Assembly (NCBI GenBank): GCA_947383835.1 | Contig: CANDEV010000001.1 | Span: forward strand, 1-64,000 | DNA from: an uncultured Clostridia bacterium | GTDB lineage: Bacteria; Bacillota; Clostridia; Oscillospirales; Ruminococcaceae | DNA: 64,000 nt | Direction: 5' to 3' | Part shown: positions 8,642 to 16,501 of the stretch, piece after piece | Layout of the letters: every line of letters begins with the position of its first letter | How positions within the stretch are numbered: position 1 is the first letter of the stretch | Made by a program: the position numbers and the translations under genes | The notes under the pieces: model-generated | Told to the model about the DNA's origin: nothing | The model's input: only the letters and a program-made list of their open reading frames with translations | Database searches by the model: none

Positions 8642-9208
8642 ATGGAATCATCAAATGTTTTTTATGAAGCGGTAGCAAAAAAAGAAGTTAGAAAACTTCG
8701 AATAATGTTAAAGGACAGTTTGTTGGTTGATCCAACATTCAAGGAATTTAAAGAGCTGGAAAAGACAGCATCATCTGTGGAAGACTTATATGATGTACAT
8801 GATGGAAGACCATTTGAAGAAAACTCCGAATTATGGGACGATGCTTATATGGATAAAATAATGGTTCAGGTAGTAGGCAATTTTTCGCACGAAAGAGTAG
8901 AGCACCTGATGAAAGTCGTACGTAAATTAAGACCTGTTACCGAGAAAAGTTCAAATACTTCCGCTCACAAAAGATCATCAGACAGAGCCGGAAAAAGCGA
9001 TTATCAAGCGCAGAAGGAACGCGACCAAGCTAACGGAAATTACAGAGAAGCCAAAATTGCTGCCGGTGCTGTTATCGGCGGAGTTGTTTGCTGTGCAGTC
9101 GGAGCCGCTGTTGCCTCGTCGGCTGCTGCAGGTGCTGTTGTCGGAGCTGTAGGCGGCGCGGCGGCAGGCGCAATCGTGGCATATTGTACTATTGATGAAA
9201 GGAAGTAA
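8642..9208 (+). CDS. glycine-zipper membrane-associated protein
   Basis: I choose the ATG at 8642 because AATGGAGG sits 9 nt upstream; a longer in-frame start at 8627 would overlap that site. Of 188 residues, the first ~105 are charged and helical, a polar linker follows (SSNTSAHKRSSDRAGKSDYQ), and residues ~140-180 are a Gly/Ala-rich hydrophobic segment with repeated small-xxx-small spacing (GAVIGGVVCC... GAVGGAAAGAIVAY). This is a glycine-zipper hairpin able to oligomerise in membrane. No catalytic motif is seen. Its place between the dynamin pair and the ATPase suggests a membrane component of the same machine; that role is inferred. Confidence 0.7.
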   Translation: MESSNVFYEAVAKKEVRKLRIMLKDSLLVDPTFKEFKELEKTASSVEDLYDVHDGRPFEENSELWDDAYMDKIMVQVVGNFSHERVEHLMKVVRKLRPVTEKSSNTSAHKRSSDRAGKSDYQAQKERDQANGNYREAKIAAGAVIGGVVCCAVGAAVASSAAAGAVVGAVGGAAAGAIVAYCTIDERK

Positions 9209-9213
9209 TTACT

Positions 9214-12200
9214 ATGTCGGATACATTGATTTTGGGAAGAGAAAACAATTCTCTTCCTGAAAAAGCCGCTTCGGCGGTTGTTTCTGAAAAGCAATCTGCT
9301 CAGCCTACGGCTGAAAAGCTGTACAGCAATTTGATGTCAGCAAGCCGATTAGTTGACGATATTGTTCTGAAAAAATATTTGCATAAACTTTCTGACTTAG
9401 AAATAGTCCCTTTAGAAGACGATCTGAAAAAAATAAGCGATATAAGAATTTTTAAGATTACTGAAATGGTTTATCAGAAGGACGAATACTCAACGTATAA
9501 GTTTGCTTCGGTTTTCAATTCTGTTCAGAACCTCAACTGCGGTGTTTTCATAATAGCTGACAGCGATGGACAGAAAACAAATTTTTATATGGGCGTTCGT
9601 TCTCTTGACAGCAAAAGAACCACAAAATCGTTAAAGAATACGTTGAGAAATGCACTTTGCGGACAGTTTCCAGGTGTAAAAACAGAGGATTTGTTAGATC
9701 CGGACGCGGAAGCTTTCCTATCGAAAATATCTTCAAAAAATATAGCATCTGTATCCTGTGTTGCCCAAAATAAAGATGATGAATTTAAAAATAACGAAAC
9801 CTTTATTCAGGGATTGGAAAAATTAGCAATAGCTATGCAGGGTCAGAAATATACAGTAATTATATTAGCTAAAAGCACGCCGAGCGATCAGCTTGAAGAA
9901 ACCAAAAAAGCTTATGAGACAGTCTATACTCAGCTTTCACCATATTCAAATATGCAGCTCTCATACGGTACAAATACAGCCATAAGCATATCTGATGCTC
10001 TATCACATGGCACAACTACGGGTACATCATATTCTAAAAATTCATCTGTTACAAATGGAGAAAGCCATACAAGCGGAACGTCCGAAAGCCACACCGAAGG
10101 AACTTCTGAAAGTCATTCAATTGCAAAACAAAGCGGTCTTGTGACTGCGGCTAAGGCTTTAGGTTCTGCGGCAGCAAGCGTTGCAGGTATTGCTTTAGCT
10201 GCACCTACAGGAGGATTAAGTCTCTTTGTTGCCGGCGGACTGTCTGCCGGCATAAACAGCATACCGATCAAAACATATACGGATTCAAAAGGTACATCAA
10301 AAAGTGATACTACAAGTAAAACAGAAAGTGATACTGTAAGTATAAGCAAAACCTCTGGAGAATCGTTTGGTACAAATGAAAGCATTTCCGATACAGCGAC
10401 AAGAACGCAAGGAAACACTTCTGGAACATCAAACAATATGCAATTGACTCTGCAAAATAAAAATCTGATCGATACCATGGAAAAAATAGAGCATCAGCTT
10501 AAACGAATTGACGAGTGTGAAAGTCTTGGTATGTGGGAATGTGCAGCATATATTCTTTCGGATACTCAGGAAACTGCCGAAATGGCTGCCGGTACATACA
10601 AAGCTCTAATGAAAGGTGAAAATTCAGGCGTTGAAACTTCCGCTGTGAATTTTTGGGGAAAGCAAAAGACTAAACAAATCTCATTATTAAGAGAATATAT
10701 TACTAATTTTATTCACCCTGTTTTTGAATATTCGTCAAATAATTCGTCTATACCTGTTACAGCATCATCATTGGTTAGCAGCAATGAGCTTGCGATTCAT
10801 ATGGGCTTTCCAAGAAGATCGGTATGTGGATTCCCCGTTATTGAACACGCTGACTTTGGAAAAGAAGTAGTAAAATACAGTTCAATAGGAAAAGAAAAGG
10901 ATTTTCAGTTGGGATACGTTTTTGGTATGGGCAGACCAACCGAAACAGAAGTTAATCTTGACTGTAATTCATTAACTATGCATACTTTTATTACAGGTTC
11001 TACTGGAGCAGGCAAAAGCAATGCAGTTTATGAAATACTTAATCAGCTCCGCAATTTGTACGGAATACCGTTTCTTGTAATAGAACCTGCAAAGGGAGAA
11101 TATAAAAACATATTCGGTAGATTTGCTGATGTCAGTATATACGGAACTAACCCTAAAGTTTCAAATTTATTAAAAATCAATCCTTTCAGTTTTCCCAGTG
11201 GCGTCCATGTTCTGGAACATTTAGACAGATTGGTTGAAATATTTAATGTATGCTGGCCTATGTATGCAGCGATGCCTGCTATTCTAAAAGAGGCTGTAGA
11301 AAAAGCATATGTTTCGGCGGGGTGGAATCTTAATACATCTGAAAATACAAGGGGAGATAAATTCCCGAATTTCACAGATGTATTGGAACAGATAGAAACT
11401 GTTATAAGTGAGTCTTCATATTCTGCTGACAGCAAGGGAGATTACACTGGAGCGTTAATGACAAGAGTAAGATCGTTAACGACTGGGCTTAATGGTCAGA
11501 TCTTTTGCAGTGACGATAAAAAAAATGAGGATTTGTTTGACAAAAGCGTAATTATTGATTTAAGCCGAGTTGGTTCAGTTGAAACAAAATCTCTTATTAT
11601 GGGCTTGCTTGTGATGAAGCTGAATGAATATCGAATGGATTCGGGAAGAATAAACAGTCCCCTTAGGCATATCACAGTGCTTGAAGAAGCACATAATCTT
11701 TTAAGACGAACATCAACTGAACAATCTGACGAGAGTTCAAATTTGCTTGGAAAGTCAGTGGAATTACTGTCAAATTCTATTTCTGAAATGAGAACATACG
11801 GAGAGGGTTTTATCATTGCAGATCAATCTCCTGGACTGTTGGATATGTCTGTAATTAGAAATACCAATACAAAAATTGTTTTGAGACTGCCAGAAAAAAA
11901 TGACCGCGAGTTGGTCGGTTATGCTGCCGGACTAAACGACGATCAAATATCCGAACTTGCTAAACTGAAAAAGGGTGTAGCGGCAGTATATCAAAATGAT
12001 TGGGTTGAGCCTATCCTTGTTCAGATCAACAAATGCGATATTTCAGAACAGGTTTATGCTTTTGAAGAGCATAATAGTTTTATAGATATTGCCAAACTCA
12101 AAAATCAGTTGGTAAATTTCATGATACAAGGACGTATTGATGAAAAGCTGTATTTTGACATTGATGAAATAGAACAAGACTTGAATAAATTAAGCTTATC

Positions 12201-12555
12201 TGTACGAAATGAAAGCTTTGTTGAAGAATTAATAACCGAATACCGTCAAAATGGTTGTATTGATTTGTGGGAGGATTCTAATTTCAAAAAGCTGTCAAAT
12301 AAAATAACCGATATACTTGGAGTTAGAATGAAAGTTGAAAATTGCGTATTATCATCAAATGATAATACGGAGCTTACTAACGAACTAAAAAATATTGTTC
12401 TGCAAAACATTCCCGAAGCAACAAATGAGGTAATATTAACCGTTAGTCAATGCTTTATGAAGGATATGAGCGTTCAATCTGACGAATCGGAAACTCGCCA
12501 AAAGCTATACAGACGTTGGTTTGATTATGTCATGGAAGGTGGTACTCTGCTATGA
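9214..12555 (+). CDS. HerA/DUF87-type ATPase with Ser/Thr-rich insertion
   Basis: A 1,113-residue protein. The C-terminal half is a FtsK-HerA ATPase: Walker A GSTGAGKSNA near residue 596, IEPAKGEYK just after, Walker B ITVLEEAHN near 820, then a sensor-like RNTNTKIVLRLP. The N-terminal ~260 residues are unrecognised. Residues ~265-410 hold two Ser/Thr/His-rich low-complexity stretches (e.g. SHTSGTSESHTEGTSESHS) around a Gly/Ala hydrophobic segment (~310-345) that may touch membrane. Hexameric HerA-type motors move DNA or, in secretion systems, protein. Its stop overlaps the nuclease start (12552-12555), so motor and effector are translationally coupled. The ATPase call is firm; the cargo is unknown. 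Confidence 0.85.
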   Translation: MSDTLILGRENNSLPEKAASAVVSEKQSAQPTAEKLYSNLMSASRLVDDIVLKKYLHKLSDLEIVPLEDDLKKISDIRIFKITEMVYQKDEYSTYKFASVFNSVQNLNCGVFIIADSDGQKTNFYMGVRSLDSKRTTKSLKNTLRNALCGQFPGVKTEDLLDPDAEAFLSKISSKNIASVSCVAQNKDDEFKNNETFIQGLEKLAIAMQGQKYTVIILAKSTPSDQLEETKKAYETVYTQLSPYSNMQLSYGTNTAISISDALSHGTTTGTSYSKNSSVTNGESHTSGTSESHTEGTSESHSIAKQSGLVTAAKALGSAAASVAGIALAAPTGGLSLFVAGGLSAGINSIPIKTYTDSKGTSKSDTTSKTESDTVSISKTSGESFGTNESISDTATRTQGNTSGTSNNMQLTLQNKNLIDTMEKIEHQLKRIDECESLGMWECAAYILSDTQETAEMAAGTYKALMKGENSGVETSAVNFWGKQKTKQISLLREYITNFIHPVFEYSSNNSSIPVTASSLVSSNELAIHMGFPRRSVCGFPVIEHADFGKEVVKYSSIGKEKDFQLGYVFGMGRPTETEVNLDCNSLTMHTFITGSTGAGKSNAVYEILNQLRNLYGIPFLVIEPAKGEYKNIFGRFADVSIYGTNPKVSNLLKINPFSFPSGVHVLEHLDRLVEIFNVCWPMYAAMPAILKEAVEKAYVSAGWNLNTSENTRGDKFPNFTDVLEQIETVISESSYSADSKGDYTGALMTRVRSLTTGLNGQIFCSDDKKNEDLFDKSVIIDLSRVGSVETKSLIMGLLVMKLNEYRMDSGRINSPLRHITVLEEAHNLLRRTSTEQSDESSNLLGKSVELLSNSISEMRTYGEGFIIADQSPGLLDMSVIRNTNTKIVLRLPEKNDRELVGYAAGLNDDQISELAKLKKGVAAVYQNDWVEPILVQINKCDISEQVYAFEEHNSFIDIAKLKNQLVNFMIQGRIDEKLYFDIDEIEQDLNKLSLSVRNESFVEELITEYRQNGCIDLWEDSNFKKLSNKITDILGVRMKVENCVLSSNDNTELTNELKNIVLQNIPEATNEVILTVSQCFMKDMSVQSDESETRQKLYRRWFDYVMEGGTLL

Positions 12556-13166
12556 ACGAAATAAATAAGCCTAAGGATGTCACAGAGGTTGAAAGCAAAA
12601 AATTTGAAGACTGTCCTTTGGCAAAGCAGTTGGATAATAGGACTGAAAAATCAACGGAAACAAATTATGATGCACCTTTGGCAAAAGAAGTTAAGGAATA
12701 CTATGATGACAATGGAACGAAATATAGGGAGGGTGATAATCTTTTGCCTAATGCAACATTTGAAATAAATGGTTACAAATACACAACGGACGAAAAAGGA
12801 CGTGTAATGTCTGCCGAGGGCACATTGAGACTATGTGATTTTGAATATGCTCGCAACATGGAGAGTGTGCGAAATAAAGATGGGCAAGAATATAAAGCAA
12901 GTGATGACAGAGGTCATCTTATAGGACATCAGTTTGGTGGTAGTGATAGACTTGAGAATTTGGTTCCAATGGATTCCAAGTTGAATCAAGGAGATTTTAA
13001 AAAACTTGAAAGTGACCTTGCCAATGCCTTGAAAGATGGAGCAGATGTAAAACTTAAGATTGAACCTATTTATGAAGGTGAATCTACAAGACCATCTGAA
13101 TTTAAAGTCTCATACAGCATTGATGGTGACAAAGATGTAATCAAATTCAAAAATGAAAGTGAGTAA
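12552..13166 (+). CDS. DNA/RNA non-specific endonuclease (polymorphic-toxin type)
   Basis: A 204-residue protein whose residues ~85-175 match the Endonuclease_NS_2 toxin fold: DDRGHLIGHQFGG (residues 118-130, with the DRGH catalytic His), then DRLENLVPMDSKLNQGDFKK. This is the beta-beta-alpha-metal nuclease type found at the tip of Firmicute polymorphic toxins such as YeeF. No LXG, RHS or signal domain is present; the ~80-residue N-terminus instead repeats a short PLAK motif (CPLAKQ, APLAKE). The start overlaps the ATPase stop, and a YezG-like immunity gene follows 6 nt later. It is probably an effector held or delivered by the upstream machinery. Confidence 0.8.
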   Translation: MNEINKPKDVTEVESKKFEDCPLAKQLDNRTEKSTETNYDAPLAKEVKEYYDDNGTKYREGDNLLPNATFEINGYKYTTDEKGRVMSAEGTLRLCDFEYARNMESVRNKDGQEYKASDDRGHLIGHQFGGSDRLENLVPMDSKLNQGDFKKLESDLANALKDGADVKLKIEPIYEGESTRPSEFKVSYSIDGDKDVIKFKNESE

Positions 13167-13172
13167 AATTAT

Positions 13173-13544
13173 ATGATTGATGAAAAAATATACCAAAGTA
13201 TTTATGATGAACTCAACAAATATTTAGCGCCTAACTGGGAAAAGCTGATTGTATATTTGGAATATGGAAATGCATCATATTCGTTTTCGTTTTATATAAA
13301 AAGCATAGGCGAATATGTAAAATGCTACGATATATCTGGGATTTCAGACGAGGCATTAGATGAATCATTTAAGAAAATTGATAGGCTTGTATCTAAAGAA
13401 CGCAGTAAGGAGACAGAACTTTGGACAAACATGACAATGGTTGTTGATAAACTTGGTAATATGCACACAGATTTAGACTATACTGATTTATCCGAGGGAA
13501 GCTATCAATTTAAGAAAAATTGGAAAAAGAAGTATTTAAACTAA
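13173..13544 (+). CDS. YezG/DUF600-type immunity protein
   Basis: 123 residues. The sequence follows the YezG pattern: an N-terminal helix, NWEKLIVYLEYGNAS, a central DISGISDEALDESFKKIDRL helix and a C-terminal LWTNMTMVVDKLGNMH with DLDYTDLSEGSYQFKKNW. YezG-type proteins neutralise Endonuclease_NS_2-type toxin nucleases. The position 6 nt after the nuclease fits a toxin-immunity pair. It is acidic and cytoplasmic, as expected for a nuclease inhibitor. A strong hairpin terminator follows at 13,598. Confidence 0.8.
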   Translation: MIDEKIYQSIYDELNKYLAPNWEKLIVYLEYGNASYSFSFYIKSIGEYVKCYDISGISDEALDESFKKIDRLVSKERSKETELWTNMTMVVDKLGNMHTDLDYTDLSEGSYQFKKNWKKKYLN

Positions 13545-13597
13545 ATTTTGTATAAATAATAATTGTTTTTATGAAAATTTACTTTCAGCACCATTAT

Positions 13598-13631
13598 GGA
13601 GCCTATCGTATTATGCGATAGGCTCCTTTTT
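13598..13631. terminator. bidirectional terminator closing the GTPase-ATPase-nuclease operon
   Basis: An 11-bp perfect stem (GGAGCCTATCG, 13598-13608, with 13616-13626) has a 7-nt loop and a T-run at 13627-13631. It lies 54 nt after the immunity gene. Reading leftward, the uninterrupted Rep-like gene would have ended with a TAA inside this loop (13611-13613), so the hairpin once served two convergent genes. Confidence 0.85.
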
Positions 13632-13642
13632 GCACTCAAATC

Positions 13643-15167
13643 GAGTCTGAATAAATAGCCGTGTAAATGCCAATAATAACCATAAATAAAATATATGGAG
13701 GAAAATTGGTATGAAAACAAGAACACATGGTTTAGACGAAAGAGAAATGGAGCTCGTAAAGCTTCTGATGGTGGACTGTAAAAGTACGGGAGATATTCAG
13801 GCGAAACTGAAAAAATTATTCGCGGGAACTATCGAATAGATGCTTGAAGTTGAAATGGACGAGCACCTTGGTTACGAGAAAAATTCTGTAGAAGGAAACA
13901 ACTCGGGAAACAGCAGGAACGGTTACGGAAAGAAAACAATTTCCAGTGATTATGGGGACTGCGAAATAGCCGTCCCCCGTGACAGAAACGGTGAATTTGA
14001 GCCGAAAGTGATTGAAAAAAGACAGACCCGTACCGATGAAATTGAGCAAAAAATTATGACAATGTACGCAAAAGGAATGTCCCAGCGTGATATTGAAGAT
14101 ACGCTTCGTGATATTTACGGCTCGGACATTTCACAGGGTATGATCTCGAAAATAACGGACAGAATTTTGCCTGAAGTAAACGAGTGGCAGAACCGTCCGC
14201 TGGACAAAATTTATCCCGTAATTTTCTTTGACGGAATTGTTTTTAACTCTAGAAAAGACAATAGAATTATTACAAAATGTGTGTACTCTGTACTCGGGAT
14301 AAATATGGAGGGACAGAAAGAAATTTTGGGAATGTGGATATCGGAAAATGAGTCCGCAAGCTTCTATGCGAGTATATGCGCAGACCTCAGAAACCGCGGT
14401 GTTACCGACATTTTAATAGCCTGCCACGATAATTTAACGGGACTTTGTGAGGCAATAAATGCAGTATTTCCTAAGACAAAAAATCAGCTTTGCATAGTAC
14501 ACCAAATCAGAAATTCCTGCAAATTTGTACCCTATAAAGACCGTAAAGCTGTATGTGCTGATTTGAAGAAAATTTACGGTGCTGTTAATCTTGACGACGC
14601 AGAATTTGCGAAAGAGGAATTCCGTGAAAAGTGGGATAATAAGTACCCCAATATTTTAAAATCATGGGACAAAAATTGGGCGGAGCTTACTGCATTTTTT
14701 GAATATCCACAGGAGATAAGGAAGATAATATATACGACGAATACTGTTGAAGCTTATCATCGAATGGTAAGAAAATTTACAAAGTCAAAGGCGATCTTTC
14801 CAACAGACGATTCAATACGCAAGGTGGTTTATATGAGCGTACAGGAAATTTCAAAAAAGTGGACAATGCCTGTCCGTGGCTGGGGTCTTGCTTATTCTCA
14901 GTTTGCTATTTTTTTTGAGGACAGACTGGCAGCCTGAATTGGCAGCTTGACGGCTGACGAGGGCTCTGCCCTCGTGCTCCCGAGGTTTATCCGCTTGGAA
15001 ATACCCGACGAAGAAAAACAGCGGCATATTATACCGCTGCTCTTCGCCGTAATATTCCGCAGTCTGCGTCGGGTCGCTCCTCAGCGTTGCCATCTTCTTT
15101 GACTGCTTTTTTAGTCTTGACATTTTTATCTTAGAAAATGCATTTACACAGTTTATAATTTAGACCC
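13643..15167 (+). mobile_element. IS256-family insertion sequence with 8-bp target duplication
   Basis: The left end (from GAGTCTGAATAAATAGC, 13643) and the complement of the right end (GGGTCTAAATTATAAAC, ending 15167) are imperfect inverted repeats that agree over about 28 bp, including GTGTAAATGC. The 8-bp sequence CTCAAATC flanks both ends (13635-13642 and 15168-15175), the target duplication size usual for IS256. The element is about 1,525 bp and carries one transposase frame broken by a stop codon. After the transposase, 14,938-15,140 holds no gene I can support. Intact duplications suggest a recent insertion. Confidence 0.85.
13711..14937 (+). pseudogene. IS256-family transposase with in-frame amber codon
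   Basis: A strong ribosome site (ATGGAGGAAAATTGGT) precedes an ATG at 13711. The frame runs 42 codons to a TAG at 13837-13839, then continues in the same frame for 365 residues. The whole would be a 408-residue mutator-type transposase: EMDEHLGYE early, PVIFFDGIVF with the first catalytic Asp, ACHDNLTGL with the second, and TTNTVEAYHRMVRK with the Glu. Relatives commonly have Gln (CAG) in the FxGTIExML context, so a single C-to-T change explains the stop. Without readthrough or internal initiation the element cannot move by itself. Confidence 0.85.
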
Positions 15168-16229
15168 CTCAAATCCAAGCAACTCATACAAACTCGGAAC
15201 GCTGTCATCGCCGTGCTTGTCTCTGTAAGATAACGATATAGGTGACATATTCAGATACTCAAAATTTTCAAGCATATTATAGAACGCTATTTCGGATTTC
15301 AGCTTTTCCTTTGATTTTTGAGCGGCATTGCAGTAATGCTCCGCATAGCATTGAGATTTAATATGCTTGTAGGCGTGCTTCTTTTCACACTTTCTTAAAT
15401 CGGAATTTTCAACAATATCAAGCATTTTCTTAACGGTACAGTACCTGCCATTATGAAATACTGAAGAAATGAAATCCTCAAAGTATTTGCGGCTATTACG
15501 TAGGTAAAATGCCAGTGCTTCGGTATTATTGTGTATTTCTGTACCGCAATTTTTAATTGTATTATGTATATGCTGCCTGTTAAATTCAAGCTCAATCCTT
15601 AGCAATGCGTCGGAAACAGCATCAAAATCCGCATTTATATCTTCAAGTTGAAAATATTTGTCGTATGCAGTAAACGCTCCGAAACTTGTCCTGACGCGAA
15701 AGCTGTGTTTTTGGCGATTTTTACTTAATTCATCATTTCCGTCAAATTCTTCGAGCATATCAGCTTTACAGTTCACTGATCGGGAAATTAGTTTTACATA
15801 ACGTTCCGCCGAAAAATCCTTTGACAGCATAACATTTACGCAGCAGTCAATTCTCGTAAGATTAAACCTATTAAGACCGTACTCATCACCGAATATGTCT
15901 GTAAGCATATCGTCTAACTTCATACCAAGTAAATCAACATCATCATTCTCATTCAGTATTGACAGATGATCGGCTTCTGGGTGAAGAACCTTATTTGCTG
16001 TAACAACCACTCGAATATACCGCATATGTTTTTTCTGATTGAGATATATCCGCAAACAAGGATATTTTGTATGTACAACTTCACAGTCGCCTTTATAATA
16101 AAAATTATTTGTGGATTCTGTATGTATGCGTTTGAAAATAACGTTCATTTCTTTTTTCTTTGCGAATGGAATTTTTAATTCAAATGTATGTATTCCAAAC
16201 CAATCTTCTGTAATTGCATATTCCTGCAT
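15153..16229 (-). CDS. replication-initiator-like protein, 3' end altered by IS256
   Basis: The start at 16229 follows GAGAGGAATGATTTCT; a start 18 nt upstream is less well placed. The ~358-residue protein resembles plasmid/phage replication initiators of the Rep_trans or gpII-like class: LTRIDCCVNVML, FGAFTAYDKYFQLED and LLRIELEFNRQ are the conserved strands. It would nick an origin and start rolling-circle replication of the host element; I did not locate an origin. The last residues GSKL and the stop come from the IS end. Joining the sequence across the IS restores ...GFECKKEPIA with a TAA at 13611-13613, so only seven codons were replaced and the protein may still function. Confidence 0.6.
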   Translation of the reverse strand: MQEYAITEDWFGIHTFELKIPFAKKKEMNVIFKRIHTESTNNFYYKGDCEVVHTKYPCLRIYLNQKKHMRYIRVVVTANKVLHPEADHLSILNENDDVDLLGMKLDDMLTDIFGDEYGLNRFNLTRIDCCVNVMLSKDFSAERYVKLISRSVNCKADMLEEFDGNDELSKNRQKHSFRVRTSFGAFTAYDKYFQLEDINADFDAVSDALLRIELEFNRQHIHNTIKNCGTEIHNNTEALAFYLRNSRKYFEDFISSVFHNGRYCTVKKMLDIVENSDLRKCEKKHAYKHIKSQCYAEHYCNAAQKSKEKLKSEIAFYNMLENFEYLNMSPISLSYRDKHGDDSVPSLYELLGFEGSKL

Positions 16230-16473
16230 AGAAATCATTCCTCTCATAATTTTTACAAATATGTTGCAAGCTAAAATAGTTTTTCATAACGATTAATTAT
16301 TTATCGCATTTTACAACAATTTTATTAATAACTATGTTATAGAAATATTAATATTTAAGTGCATTCATATTTTTATATCAGATACCTATCAATCTACGGA
16401 GTTCAGATGAATTTTGATGTATAAATTGATAGTAAAATAACGTACTAAATATTATATATCCTATATAGGGAAA

Positions 16474-16501
16474 ATCCGCCAAAGAAATTACCTTGACGGA
16501 T
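16474..16501 (-). terminator. terminator overlapping the recombinase stop
   Basis: On the minus strand ATCCGTCAA (16501-16493) pairs with TTGGCGGAT (16482-16474) across a 10-nt loop, with one G-U pair, then TTTTCCC follows. The upstream arm includes the last sense codons of the recombinase, so stop codon and terminator overlap. Confidence 0.65.

Noticed and set aside
9040..9294. 84-codon Ala/Pro/Thr-rich minus-strand frame
   Set aside because: It is the complement of the glycine-zipper coding sequence; low-complexity GC-rich coding DNA opens the opposite frame.
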